Source: Iris pallida
Taxonomy: Eukaryota; Streptophyta; Magnoliopsida; Asparagales; Iridaceae
NCBI GenBank assembly: GCA_029216955.1
Contig: JANAVB010042273.1
Span: 1-64,000, forward strand
DNA: 64,000 nt
Reading direction: 5' to 3'
In this document: one piece after another, positions 1-11,466 of the stretch
Layout of the letters: the number at the start of each line of letters is the position of its first letter
Numbering within the stretch: the first letter of the stretch is position 1
Notes under the pieces: generated by a model
Databases searched by the model: none
The model's input: only the letters and a program-made list of their open reading frames with translations
What the model was told of the DNA's origin: nothing
Position numbers and translations under genes: made by a program

Positions 1-2030
1 TGCTTAAAATGACTAAGAATCATTCCTATTGTATATCACAAATCAAGGAAAGCTGTTCTGCGCACATATATGTAGTTATATTATAACAGGACCTAGAAGA
101 CATTCCAGGTACAACAGTGCAAAAATTAGGAAAGTGATTACACCGTGTTAGCATATTTAAGGACATTTCTAAATAGAACAGTAAATAATTATAGTACAAT
201 AACAAAGATGAATAGAATATTCTAAAATTTATTAGACCATAACACATCTATAGACAACATTATATTATGTGGAATAGAAGTACTATTTTTTTATCATTGA
301 TTTAGTTAATGAAGAGAAGTTATATGAAAATAAATATAGCATATAAGAGCTATATTAAAAAATACTAACTCTTGAAAACAAGATACAAAGAGGAAGTAAG
401 CAATTAAGAAAGTATTATAGAAATTATCAAGTACTACAAAATTTCAAAACCCAAAGACAAGCTAAGTACAATAGTCTAATGATTATGTAAGAAAAGGTAG
501 GAAATAATATGTTTAAACGTAAACAAACTTGTTATGTCTCATAATTCGATGGCTTCATTAATAAATAATGTCTTTATGCTTACTGAATTACAAAATATAG
601 AGTTAATTATTTTCTCTTTGTTAGCATTAAAAGGAAAATGATAAGTGAAAATGCCTACAAATCTTCCTAGCGTAGAGTAGTTTAACTTTAATTATTAATG
701 AATATGTAGGAAAATGTAGGATATAATTTATCTAAAGGAAAACAAGCTTATTATCTCACATAATTTAGTAGTTTGATTAAAGAGTAAGACTACTTATATG
801 CTTAATCATGTATAATATATGGAGTTAATAATTTTCCCTTTGTTAGCCGTAGAAGGTAAAAATGACAAGGAAATCAAAGTGTCTACATATCATTCGTAGC
901 TTACAACATGAAACAAAAATCCTAAGTTGAATAAAAAACAACTTTACCATAAAATATATAAAGGACATTCTAATTCTAACATTGAATAAAATGAAAATTG
1001 TTATACAATAAGAAAAACTAAGGAACATGCCAAGTACACTAGTAAATATTTATCAACTAGTTATTGTTATATATACATGTAAAATAAATTTTTTTTTTTG
1101 AAGAAATGACATTAAAAAATGGACGATCATGTAATGCTAAAGATTCTTTTCATTCAAGAACTTTGTTCAAGATATATAGTGGTCTCCGGTCATCATTCTT
1201 AAGAGAGAATGCTCAATGTCAAACCCGCATAATAAATACAGAATGTCTTTTTTTATTTATTTTTACTATTAAGCCAACTACAAACTGAATGTGGAGATTA
1301 TCATCATTCCCAAATATAATCAAAGAATCTCAATTGTAATTAACCCTCAAACTCAATGCAAACTCAAACATAAATAAGATAAATTCAAAAAAGTAGCCAA
1401 TTATTTTAGGTATGACAAATAAATGAGACTATTATTTATTTATTTATTTATTTATATAGTTTAGTTAAACACCACATTTAATATACCGAGACCCTTGAGT
1501 ATTCCTCCCTTTGCCCTTGTAAGAATTTTAGATAACACTTTTTATCACCAAAAAAGAAGTGATGACGGATACCTCGTCTCAACCTCAATAATAATGTTAC
1601 TTCCTTCACCATTGCTACTTAGAATTGACAAGCAATTGTTACCTTGTAACATAACTACGTATATGTATTCACCAGTTTCTTCCAAACTCATCATATCAGG
1701 ATGTTGTTTCTTCCAAATACATTACAATTAGGATTGAATATTGATGTCGCTACCACAGCAATGTAACTCTAGAATGTTGGTTGTAACTCTAGAATGTTGG
1801 TGAGAGATGAAGGTTATATTTATTTATATTCAAAGACCCTTGTAGATCAAAAGACCCATTGTATGGTTGGGAGAGGATTCACAAAATGGTGGAGTTTTTT
1901 CTTTTCTTTTCTTTTCGTATTCCACTTTATACACACACACACACATTAGAGAGGTTGAACATGTGTTCCTTTGATACCAGGTTAAAACGTTAGCTCAATA
2001 TAGTGGACATACTTATTCTTAATTTTTGGA
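1..2030. other. AT-rich non-genic DNA
   Basis: I see no gene here. The sequence is strongly AT-rich with only short chance reading frames. It holds a TTTA-type microsatellite at about 1,431-1,455, a perfect 20-bp tandem duplication (1,762-1,781 and 1,782-1,801) and a short CA run near 1,932. Confidence 0.7.

Positions 2031-2031
<1 letters not shown>

Positions 2032-2094
<63 letters not shown>
2032..2094. repeat. (TA)n microsatellite
   Basis: Uninterrupted TA dinucleotide run of about 60 bp, directly followed by a GC-rich block. Confidence 0.97.
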
Positions 2095-2096
<2 letters not shown>

Positions 2097-2220
2097 GTCC
2101 GGATCTGGAGCCCTGCCCGCGGGAGCCCTGTCGCACTCGACCGTTGGATCGAGCGGGCGCGCACGGCCCCCCAAGGGCTTTGACGGGGCTCCGCGAGCGG
2201 GCCTTTTGATCCACGTCCTA
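2095..2220. other. GC-rich cassette between TA tracts
   Basis: About 125 bp of very GC-rich sequence sits abruptly between a long (TA)n run and a shorter TA/TG run (about 2,219-2,240). No convincing coding potential: frames through it are open only because it is short. The abrupt composition change and TA borders suggest a small inserted element (MITE, SINE or LINE fragment), but I see no A/B boxes or clear terminal repeats, so it stays unclassified. Confidence 0.4.
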
Positions 2221-2863
2221 TATATATGTGTGTGTGTGTATTGTAGCAAGGTAATTGTATTACAATTTATGTGTGGTGCTTATTACATCATCCTCTTTCC
2301 TTGGTTAGCCATATTTGAATCTATGCACACAAATTTTCGATGTTTGCGTCTGTTGCATCTTTTCTCGATCCGTCGCTTGAGTCAATGTCGATCGCATGTT
2401 CTACTTGGACTGACTTTCGGTACCTCGATCCTCTACTCGGATTGACCGTTTTTTCTTCTCCGGCTCTTAACCAGCCGCTAAACTGAATATCTTAGTTCAC
2501 CTCTCCTTTAATATTTAAGCGAATATCATATCCACGTGGATTCAAACTGCCTAGCTAGTTTTCCGGGTTAACAAGCATTGGCTTAAGTAGTGTATATGCC
2601 TTAGAGACATAAGGACCGGGATATCGGGTCCTCTTGGGCACCATATTCGCTTAAATAGTAAATGGGGGATGAACTAAGATATTTAGGTAGTAGTTGATTG
2701 TGAGTCAGATCTGGAGGAGCGGTATGTCCAACTAGAGGATTCTGATGTTGACAGTAGAGCCCGAGCGGAACATAATAGAGATTTGTCCGAGCAGTGGATT
2801 TGAGTATGATGCAACAAATAGAATAATTGAGGAACGATGTATAGAGAAATAGATTAGAACACA

Positions 2864-2864
2864 G

Positions 2865-2917
<53 letters not shown>

Positions 2918-2948
2918 AAATGATCTGATATATACATTTTTTAAGACC

Positions 2949-2994
<46 letters not shown>

Positions 2995-2998
2995 GACC

Positions 2999-3064
<66 letters not shown>

Positions 3065-3091
3065 TTTTTAAGACCCGAGTATATATCAGAT

Positions 3092-3133
<42 letters not shown>
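2864..3133. repeat. Composite (TA)n repeat with an inverted repeat
   Basis: Several (TA)n blocks are separated by copies of a short spacer (TTTTTTAAGACCCGA) near 2,937, 2,988 and 3,064. Its edges carry a perfect 19-bp inverted repeat: 2,917-2,935 and its reverse complement at 3,079-3,097. The block can fold into a large AT hairpin. Confidence 0.85.
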
Positions 3134-3135
<2 letters not shown>

Positions 3136-3623
3136 CATCTAGTACTTTTTCTATGTAGGACTAAAGTAAGGCTAAATATATGTAATGAGTGGTGTGTAAA
3201 TGTTAAGCATGCCAAGTTTGAAAGAAAGTGAAGATAGGGTGGATTAGACAAAACGTTAGTAAGGATATCTGCAACATGAGAAAACGCTTGAACATAGTGA
3301 TGTTGGACCTTGTGGAGCTTGATCTTGTCCCGAACGAAATAAGAATCCACCTTAACATGCTTGGTGCGCTCATGAAAGACAAGGTTCTCAGAAATGTGAA
3401 TTGTAGCATTGCTATTAGAGTAAGGAGATGCATGAGAGAAAGCAACATACCTAGGTTGCCTTGTCCTTAGCCGAAGAAAGGGCCATTAGCATCTGTTTCT
3501 TGTTCCATTAGGTAACTAAGTTACGTCCAAAGAATGTGCAAAATTCACTAGTTGATCGGCGATCTTTAATACACCCAACATAGTCGGCATCAACATGTAC
3601 CATAAAGGGGGGGGGGGGGGGGG

Positions 3624-3665
<42 letters not shown>

Positions 3666-3960
3666 GGAGTGCTGATAGGCAAGTTCTTGGCTAGGGGACT
3701 TCTTCAGATATTGAAGAATACACTTGACGACATGAAGATTATAGGTTTGCGGTGATTGCCTTGCCGGTGATTGCATTGCAAGTGACAATGGCGACTCGCC
3801 ATATTTCCCCCTTTGTTGTTGTTGGTGAGTGACCCCTCAAGTAGATGTGCTTGACTATAATGGCCTGTGTACATGGGAAAGAGAATCATTGGAGGCGAGA
3901 TTGATGAGCTTAGTTTTTGCTTCATGGAGTATCGGCAGGTATACATCCCAAGAATGAAGA
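3134..3960 (-). pseudogene. Ty1/copia RNase H relic
   Basis: Minus-strand frames match the end of a plant copia polyprotein. Near 3,740 a segment reads like the HVVKCILQYLKKSP motif before RNase H. Near 3,520-3,600 a shifted frame resembles the DADYAGC...RRSTS region. Near 3,200-3,350 DSYFVRDKI...ADILTNVL matches the C-terminal VDCHFIREK...ADILTKAL motif. Frameshifts and a poly-G/(GA)n expansion interrupt it. No LTR is recognisable beside it. An old dead fragment; family assignment rests on remembered motifs. Confidence 0.8.
3607..3662. repeat. poly-G followed by (GA)n
   Basis: A run of about 19 G followed by about 18 GA dinucleotides, lying inside the copia RNase H relic. Confidence 0.95.
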
Positions 3961-4275
3961 GATCAAATCACTCTGCTGAGTCATAAGGAGAAACTTGTTG
4001 AAGTTCCTACCATGTCACCAATATTCTCATACCTATGGAAAAGAGAATGATATGAAGGGCCAAGATTGGAGAGCTTAAAATTTAGCTCCATAGGAGTGTC
4101 TATATGTTTACATCCTAAGAATCAAGAATCCTGCAAGAGATACAGAATCCTTCAAGAGATCCAATCCTAGGAGTATCTAAAGGTTTACATTCTATGAATC
4201 CAGAATCCTTGAAGAGGTCCAATCATTCCACCGAGTCATAAGGAGATACCTTGTTGAAGTCCCTACTAAAATTCT
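3860..4275. repeat. Diverged direct duplication in the copia relic
   Basis: The stretch around 3,870-4,010 (GGGAAAGAGAATCATTGGA, then the GAGTCATAAGGAGAAACTTG region) recurs in diverged form at about 4,030-4,270, including a second 'GAGTCATAAGGAGATACCTTG' around 4,220-4,250. It looks like a partial tandem duplication of the old copia fragment. Confidence 0.6.
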
Positions 4276-5282
4276 AGAGTGTTTGTGAGGAACCATGGTT
4301 ATATATTTATATTCAACATAATCAACTTGAAGGTCATTCATATCACTCTACTATAATAATTAAATTTCTTTCCAAGAGCTTCAACAATATTGTATCAACA
4401 AAAGATATGCTAAGATTTTTCCTACGAAAGAACTGTGTGATGCAAAATATTTCAAACAAAATACCCAAGAAGTGCACCTATAAGGTATTTGAGCATATTA
4501 AAAACGAAAATCTACTTAGAAACTTTAAAGCCCAAGTTACTTATCAAATTTCCTTACTCTTTAGCCACTGATCAAGAATAATTCAAGACCATTTCTAGCA
4601 CAGGGTTCAAAAAAACTTGGTTATGATATTGGTTTTCATACCCTTCGCGTCCGTATCAATTTAAGCAGTTTGGACACGTTTCACTAGTTTTCAATTAGTC
4701 TGATTTGGTAGTCTCAGCTTAAAACCTTGGTTTATGATGAGTAAGAAAATCTATAGTGAGTGCCACAAAATAAAAAAGTCCCCCCCACTCAAAAAGTTGC
4801 AAATTTGAACTTTAAATTGGCTAGGTCTGGTACAAGATACATGGAACTTATCTAAAATATGTGATAAGAGAAGTAGACAAATGGGGGCAGACTTACCTAC
4901 ATTAAATTAAACAAGGTTTAAAACACAATGTTGATGTTGCTTGGAACCTTCTCAACAAGTATCAATATGAATAGCTTCTACCGTTATGCTTTATATGTCT
5001 TATGATAGTCAAGCTTCTGCCCTTTAGGAAAACATACACATTTATTAAAGTTTGAGAAATATAAGCTTAAAGTTTAACTTAGTTTCATATGTTGTGTGTA
5101 TTTATTTTGTATTTGGTGATAGTTGAATAATTACATATGTTGACTAGTTCAGTCAAAATTTTGGCCCAACTAGTTTGGCCCAACTGGAAGTTATTGGCTA
5201 TAAAAGGCATGTTTCGGGCAATTTTACCCAATTTAGTTTACTAATGATAGGAATAAGACATAATACATTGCAATGAGATCAT
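4276..5282. other. AT-rich non-genic DNA
   Basis: I see no gene, tandem repeat or recognisable element in this roughly 1-kb stretch. Confidence 0.6.
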
Positions 5283-5290
5283 TAAAATCT

Positions 5291-5460
5291 AGGGGTATTT
5301 TGTAAAACCTCCCCTAAATAATGGGCTAATTTGCGAAATACCCCCTAAAGATCTCGAATTGGTAAAACCCCCTTTCCGTCAAGACGCTGTTAGTTTTGGG
5401 TGACGTGGCAATCCGTGTGTGTTATTAAGTTAAAAAAAAGAGACAGACGAAAATACCCCT
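5291..5460 (+). repeat. Left terminal inverted repeat of the gene-capturing element
   Basis: Matches the reverse complement of 6,495-6,664 with few differences, through the AATCCGTGTGTGTTATTAAG segment to the GACGAAAATACCCCTG segment. Confidence 0.95.
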
Positions 5461-5958
5461 GCGTAGAGAGTCCACGTCCCTCTTCTCCGACGGGTACTTG
5501 ATCGGCTTCGCCGCGTACTTGGGGAAGAAGAGTATCGTAGGGAAGCTCCCGAGCTGCCCGGCCAGTACGTGGACGGTGCAGTAAGCGATCGCCTGGACCG
5601 TGACCATCGGGTTGACGCCGAGCGCCGTGGGGAACACGCTGGCGTCCGCGACGTACAGCCCTTCCACCTCCCACGTCTCCCCGTTCGGGTCCACCGCCGA
5701 CGTCTCCGGGTCCTTGAGGAAGGCCATCTCGAGGGACTCCCACGGGGAGGGGGGGAGGGGCTTGAGGAGGAAGGGCGAGTGGAGGTGGGAGAAGGCGACG
5801 ACGGGGGACTTGGTGTCGGCGGAGGGCTCCGATGGGTCGGAGGAGGAGGAGTAGAGCGCAGCCACTCTGGAACTCGAGGGGCTTCTTGATGTCCCTCTTT
5901 TGTGGGGGGTCCTCCATAGAGGGATTGGAGGAAGAAGAGAAGCTGCTGAAGAAGCCAT
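5425..5958 (-). CDS. Chimeric ORF: transit-peptide-like N-terminus joined to an alcohol oxidase C-terminus
   Basis: A 177-residue open frame. Residues 1-40 are Ser/Ala/Arg-rich with few acidic residues ([14 protein letters not shown]...[13 protein letters not shown]), typical of a chloroplast transit peptide; the CT-rich stretch upstream resembles a 5' UTR. Residues about 87-136 match the end of GMC oxidoreductases: VDPNGETW, then [17 protein letters not shown] and AIAYC, from the same family as the fragment at 6,087-6,408. Residues 41-86 are unassigned. In a real oxidase the C-terminal piece follows the 6,087-6,408 piece almost directly, so a foreign first exon has been placed between them. 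Whether it is expressed is unknown. Confidence 0.7.
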   Translation of the reverse strand: MASSAASLLPPIPLWRTPHKRGTSRSPSSSRVAALYSSSSDPSEPSADTKSPVVAFSHLHSPFLLKPLPPSPWESLEMAFLKDPETSAVDPNGETWEVEGLYVADASVFPTALGVNPMVTVQAIAYCTVHVLAGQLGSFPTILFFPKYAAKPIKYPSEKRDVDSLRRGIFVCLFFLT

Positions 5959-6086
5959 GGCTGGGTCTCTTGGAGGAGGAATGGATAGAGTGGACTCAAT
6001 GGAAAAACCTCAGCAAAACCCTTGTTTTTTTCCTTTTTTGGAGATGAGAGTTTATATGTAAAAGAAGGTTGACAGCCCGTTCCCCA

Positions 6087-6408
6087 TCTCCCTGCCGCCC
6101 GCCTCCCTCACGAACCTCTCGAACTCGTGCGAGCTCGCGGCCTTCACGTCCAGCCTGTCCCCGCTGCGGTGGTGCGTCCCGACCTCCGCCGCGCCCGCCG
6201 CGGCCAGTATCCTCAGCGTCCTCTCCGTCCCCCTCCTCAGGCTCTCCTCGTCGGAGCCCTCCATCCGGTAGCTTACGTGCCCGCGGGGGCCCACGGTGCC
6301 CGACCCCCGGTCCCGCGCCAGCGTGAACACGTGCGCCGTCTCCGTGAACCGCGCCATGCGCCCCTTGTAGTCGGCGCCCGACGTCCACGGCGTCACCACC
6401 GAGAACAT
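6087..6408 (-). pseudogene. Captured fragment of a long-chain alcohol oxidase (GMC oxidoreductase)
   Basis: A minus-strand frame of about 107 residues starts MFSVVTPWTSGADYKGRM and contains RDRGSG, VSYRM and AAGAAEVGTH, matching the mid-to-late part of plant membrane-bound long-chain fatty alcohol oxidases (FAO type, FAD-dependent). In the family this segment leads into a conserved HQMGSCRM motif, which is missing here: the frame instead runs into unrelated sequence. GC-rich codons contrast with the AT-rich flanks. This is a captured exon piece, not a working gene. Family recognition is from memory. Confidence 0.85.
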
Positions 6409-6494
6409 GCCCTAATTAGAGAGAGAGAGAATACCCCTGCGTATATTTTTGGGATATTTTGCAAAACCTTCCCTAAATAATGGACTAATTTACA

Positions 6495-6664
6495 GGGGTA
6501 TTTTCGTCTAACTTTTATTTTTTTACTTAATAACACACACGGATTGCCACGTCACCCAAAATCAAACAGCGTCTTGACGGAAAGGGGGTTTTACCAATTC
6601 GAGATCTTTAGGGGGTATTTCGCAAATTAGCCCATTATTTAGGGGAGGTTTTACAAAATATCCC
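6495..6664 (-). repeat. Right terminal inverted repeat of the gene-capturing element
   Basis: Reverse complement of the left TIR. Just inside it, at about 6,448-6,495, lies a second partial copy of the TIR start (GGGATATTTTGCAAAACC) in the left orientation, suggesting an internal rearrangement. Confidence 0.95.
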
Positions 6665-6672
6665 TAAAATCT

Positions 6673-7888
6673 AGTTGTATTTTAATAATGTCACTAGGAT
6701 GCTATGTTACTATATTGATGCCGTAACGACAATAAAATTTGATTAGTAACGACATCATTAGAAGGTACTAGTGATAGTAACACGTTAGTGAGGTACGATG
6801 TATCTAATGACATTATTATGATGTAATATTATACTAGTCACCAATGACATTTGGGGATTATGACGTAAGAATGATGTAATTAAGGTGTAATGATGTAATT
6901 TACTAATAATGTCATCAAGGGATATTAACAATATTGTTAAGGTTTGATGTTATAAAGGATGATTTTACTAGTGATGCGTTAAGCAATTGTGATGGTACAT
7001 ACGACACAGTTGATGGACAAATAATGCGACTAACACTATTGAGGGGTACTGATATTAGTAATGCCCGTTTAATAATAATAATACTGTTATTGATGTCACT
7101 AAGATAATAATCATTAAGAACACCTTAAGGAAAGTGAAAGGGTGAATTACTAGCACTTGGATAAACCTTAATCAAATGCTCAATACAATTGAACCCATGT
7201 ATAATGAGGTGATTCCATGCTTGCATATATGATATATATATGGAATTTACTACACACAATACATTTATTCATTCATTTTATGTTTTATCTCTTGACAAGT
7301 TGTATATGTTTACCATTGTTGCTTAAAGACGCTGATTATTTTGTTAATAAGAATATTAAAAAAGGAGTGAGATGCAAGGTTTGTGCAAGGCAGACTTAAG
7401 CTTATGGCTCATTAAGCAACATGACCTGAACAAAAACTGGGTCAAGCTCGGTTTGATCCTCTGACCCTTTAGGTAACCAATTGAAGTTATGTAAAGGCTT
7501 GGAATACAAACAATTGTCAAATCTACCTGACCAATATGAACCTGATTTATGAGATACGAACACGTCTCAGCTTGACTTGACCTGTAGCCACTTGTGAATA
7601 CGTCAGTATTCGCTCAGCTCAGCTGATACCTGTGTTGCATGAATACTCCTCCGGAGGATTATATATGCATGTCTGACCCATATATGACGATGTCTTGGAT
7701 ATGATACTTTCTTGACACTTTTGTTAGATATGACTTGTCAATGTCTAGGCTCCAAAAGGACCCAAAAGCATAGTTGAAGTAATTTTTGCGTATACGTGCT
7801 CGTGCCCAACGTAATTGAGATATGATAAATTAACATTTCTTTTAAAATTCGTTTAACCTTTATGAATCTAGCTATTATTCAAAACATG
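6673..7888. other. AT-rich non-genic DNA
   Basis: No gene seen. At 6,690-7,090 short phrases such as GATGTAAT, GTCATTA and ACTAGTGAT recur irregularly, suggesting a degraded satellite or MITE, but no clean unit can be defined. Confidence 0.55.

Positions 7889-7980
<92 letters not shown>
7889..7980. repeat. (CT)n-(TA)n microsatellite at the 3' end of LINE-A
   Basis: About 26 bp of CT repeats, then about 66 bp of TA. It starts immediately downstream (in minus-strand sense) of the short LINE-A 3' UTR, so the TA part is probably the LINE tail plus target. Confidence 0.95.
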
Positions 7981-7982
<2 letters not shown>

Positions 7983-7997
7983 GAAAAAGGGTAAATA

Positions 7998-10900
7998 TTA
8001 TTCCAAAATCAACTCAACAAACATACAATCGAGGATAGCCTCCCAGGGTGCCATAACAGTTACATCAAATTCTATATTATGAAGAATGCCTATAGGAGGG
8101 GTGGTTAATCCCTCGAAAATGCGTCGGTTCTGTTCCCTCCAGACATGCCAGACGGAGGCTGCAAGCCGTAATCTGGCTGTCTTGAACCAAACCTGTCCCC
8201 TCCCTCTGCGGTCTCGGATCCCAGTAATGATGCCTCCTATCTCTCTGCCTGTGTTACATCCTCCCAGCGCACTGCGGCACTGCTCAGTCCAGATATACCA
8301 GGACACCTCACACTCAAAGAACAAGTGTCTCATAGATTCATTGTCCACTTCACACAGTACATACTTCGGATTGGGAACTTGGATCCCAAAGAAGATGAGT
8401 CTGTCCCTCATCAGCAGACGGCCTAGCAGCAACCGGTAGATACACAACTGTATCTTATGGGCCAGACCCTTGCACCAGATGAAGTCATAGTCCGCACTAG
8501 TAGGGGAAGTACGGCGCACAAGGTTGTAGCAGCTATTGAACCGGAACTCTCCAGTGCTTCCAGTATCTCCCGACGGATCCCAGGTCCAGCTATTTGTCGG
8601 CCGACTCGGATCGATATCAACCGCACGAATAGCCTCTCCAAGCTTCATGGTATGACGGTAGATCTCTTGTCTCCACTCTCCATTTCTGATAATATGCTGG
8701 CAAGTCAACCCCCTACCAGCCTCCCTGTGAGACCGTTGGTCAGGGATTGACGCTCTATCCATGGATCCCGCCAGAGGTCAGTCCTATCTCCATCTCTCAT
8801 AGTCCTCCGGATGGATGATTTGAGTACAGCTCTATGACGCAGAATATGCTTGAATGTGACAGATTGATTGTTGTTGAGGAAGTATGTCCAGAAGTTGTCC
8901 CGCTTCACATACCGACTGTTCATCCAATCAGCCCATAATGACCTACCTTTGATGAACCTCCATGCCAGCTTCAGCCCAGAGGCCTCCCTAACAGCCAGCA
9001 TGGATCTAAGCTCCACCCCTCCCTCCTTTCGAGACCGGCAGAGCTGCTTCCAAGAGATCGCATGCATGCCCCTCCTCCTAATGAAGTTGGCGCAAATGCT
9101 CTCCACTTTCCGGATGGTGGCGACATGGACTAGAATGGACTGGAGCCAGAAAAGAGCCAGTGTCGAAATGACCGATCTAACAAGCTCGATGCGCCCACCA
9201 AATGACAGGCCAGCAGCCTGCCACCCTTCGACCCTCCTCTGAGCATACTCCACTAGACTGGCAATCCAGATCCTGCGCATAATTGACTGTCAGAGGCACT
9301 CCTAGATATTTCACCGGGAGATTGCTTCTATCAACGCCCAGAGCTTCTGCACGTTCCTCCTTCAAGGAGCAGAGGGAGCTGAAGTAGAAACAACTCTTCT
9401 CTCTGTTCAGCTGGAGCCCTGTTAGTGTTTCCAATTCTCCCATAATTCTAGAGATCGTGGACATTCCTTCCATAGTGGGCTGGAGGAAGACCAGGAGGTC
9501 GTCAGCATAGATGAGGTGAGTAACAGGGAGCTCGATCCTCGTGAACAACGGGACCAGCTGCCCACTGTGAACCGCCATATCCATCAGGCAGGTGAAGTAC
9601 TCCATGACAAGTGTGAACAGGTAAGGAGACAAGGGGTCGCCTTGTCGGAGTCCTCGGTTGCTGCGGAAGAACCCATACGGAGTACCCTGGATGAGTACAG
9701 AGAAGGTAGGGGTCGAGATGCACTGCCTAATCCTTGCAATCCACCGCTCGTCGAATCCCATGGCTAGCATCAGGTGGCACAGGAAATCCCTATTTACCAT
9801 GTCATAGGCCTTCCTTAGGTCCAGCTTCACACACGCCTTCTCCCCTTCTGGTTTATTGAACCCTCTCACCATCTCATGCGCTAGAAGACTGCTCTGCAAT
9901 CGATCTCCCCTTTATGAAAGTCGTCTAGTTCGGAGAGACCAAGTCCTGCATAATCCTTTCCATGCGCCGGCACATAAGGTGCGTAATTATTTTGTAAAGA
10001 TAATTATAGCACGCTATAGTCCGAAAGTCCGCCAGCGAGGTCACTCCTTTCTTCGGCACTAGGGTCAGGAAAGTATGATTAAGCTCCTTCAGCAACTTTT
10101 CCTCAGAAAAGAACTCCTGACCGCCTCGAGCACCGGCATTTTCAGGTCATCCCAGTGGCGTTTGTAGAACCCACTGCTAAAACCATCCGGCCCCGTGGCC
10201 TTGTTGGGATCCGCCTTCATGATGATAGCCTCCACCTCCTCCAGAGAGACCGGCACGAGTAGCTGGCTATTCCTATAAGACATCACCAGCTTCTTTGTAA
10301 TGATATCCGAAAACACAGAGAGATAGTCAGTCTGAAAATATAACTCTGAGTAGTACATGATAGCCTCCGCTTGGATCTTCGACGGCTCTCCAACTAGTTT
10401 GCCCTCCCCATCAAGCAGGTGAGAAAGACTGTTCCTATGCTGTCGGGTCCGTATCACATCATAGAAGAACTTGGAGCAACGGTCATCTTCCTTTAGCCAG
10501 GAGCATTTAGCGCGCTGGGTCGCACTAATCTCCTTCTACAGTCGTAGGATGTTGACTTCCCCAATCAGTTCCTTCTCTCGTGCCGCTAAGGATCCATCCA
10601 GTATATCAGCTTGCATGGAGTTCTGAATGGCCCTGAGTTCTGCCTCCTTGTCTTCCGAAGAAGGCCTGGGCTGACTCTTCACCCAAATCCGAATAGCCTT
10701 CTTCGTACTCTTGAGGATGTGTACCATGCGGTACTATGCCGTGCCCCTATGCTGGTGCAGAAAATCCTCTGCAACAGCCTCCAAGTAACCTCCAAAGAGA
10801 AAACAGCTGTTGTTGTAGCGGAAAGGACGCGACTTCCAAGCAGGCCGTTCAGTGAAGCCGACCCCGATAGGAGAATGATCGCTCGTCCCAGCAGCCAGGC

Positions 10901-11050
10901 CCTCTACCACAGAGTTTGGGAAGCAACGAAACCACTCCCTACTTTCCAGAGCTCTGTCCAGCTGATAAGCAACTCTGTTGAGAACAACTTTGTTATGCCA
11001 AGTTCAGATGTACCTAGTTCACTCCAAGCCCTGTAGGTCCGACTGAAGAA
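7998..11050 (-). pseudogene. LINE-A ORF2, reverse transcriptase to C-terminus
   Basis: Downstream part of ORF2 after the endonuclease. In order on the minus strand: linker with AKCSWLKEDDRCSKFF (about 10,470-10,520), RT start with ATGPDGFSSGFYKRHW (about 10,150-10,200), RT core with KLDLRKAYDMVNRDF and RQGDPLSPYLF (about 9,600-9,830) and the catalytic motif LIYADDLLVF (about 9,490-9,520), then the NYAQ...EYAQRRVEGW region, DLWRDPWI, and the zf-RVT segment with HLFFECEVSWYIW (about 8,290-8,320), ending with WHVWREQNRRIF. The open frames are in different phases (breaks near 9,230, 8,740, 10,090 and 10,530). The YADD motif itself is intact. Confidence 0.93.
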
Positions 11051-11055
11051 GACAC

Positions 11056-11404
11056 TGTTGTGAATCGACTCAATCGATTCACAAAAGAAAGCAAATAAAA
11101 CAAAGAACAAGAGGAATAGAAACAGAATAATCTTTAATATAGGAAAAGAACAAAACTCCCAACTTTGATTGAACGGAACAAAGTAATAAAATCCTTTTTG
11201 ATGACACTGGAGAGAGTTTTCTCAATCCAAGCATAAAAGTAATGACGGCTAGCCCTGACTATAAATAGAAAAGAAAAGCAAACCCTAGGAGGGTTATTGT
11301 GGTGAAAGACCACAATACCCCTCCATGACTAAAATAACTGAAAGGCCTAAATGGCTCCACGTCTCCTGCGACGTGTGTATGTGATAATGGGTGGGCCCGC
11401 ATCA
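11056..11404 (-). repeat. LTR 1 (outer, 3' LTR)
   Basis: 349 bp, TG...CA termini. It differs from the other LTRs at about three private positions (AATAAT versus AATGAT; CTTTTTG versus CTTCTTG; GTATGTG versus GTAGGTG). Confidence 0.97.
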
Positions 11405-11418
11405 ATACCGCCCCCTAA
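11405..11418 (-). promoter_or_regulatory. Polypurine tract of the ladder element
   Basis: The minus strand reads TTTTAGGGGGCGGTAT directly before the 3' LTR, preceded by CACCTTGAGGACAAGGTGG, a phrase common at the 3' end of plant Ty3/gypsy elements. The same tract precedes LTR 2 and LTR 3. Confidence 0.85.
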
Positions 11419-11466
11419 AAGAGCCACCTTGTCCTCAAGGTGAAAATCTGGGAACTGCGTCTGTTG

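Larger units (their letters stand above)
5291..6664. mobile_element. Non-autonomous TIR transposon carrying captured host gene pieces (Pack-MULE-like)
   Basis: A 1,374-bp element bounded by nearly identical inverted repeats of about 170 bp (5,291-5,460 and 6,495-6,664; left terminus AGGGGTATTTTG, right terminus complementary). It is flanked by the perfect 8-bp direct repeat TAAAATCT (5,283-5,290 and 6,665-6,672). Inside are GC-rich, minus-strand gene fragments but no transposase. Long TIRs, an 8-bp TSD and captured exons fit a Pack-MULE; a hAT-type origin cannot be excluded on TSD length alone. Confidence 0.9.

Noticed and set aside
2003..2445. ORFs with long Ile-Tyr repeats here and at other TA tracts
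   Set aside because: Artefacts of (TA)n microsatellites read as coding.
5569..6047. Plus-strand GC-rich ORFs opposite the oxidase fragments, and similar ORFs at 11,746-12,113 and its two repeats
   Set aside because: Antisense shadows of the minus-strand captured exons and of the gag-like frames; no domain recognised.
5425..6408. A functional long-chain alcohol oxidase gene
   Set aside because: The FAD-binding N-terminal half and the HQMGSCRM region are missing, the fragments are separated by foreign sequence, and all lies within a TIR element.
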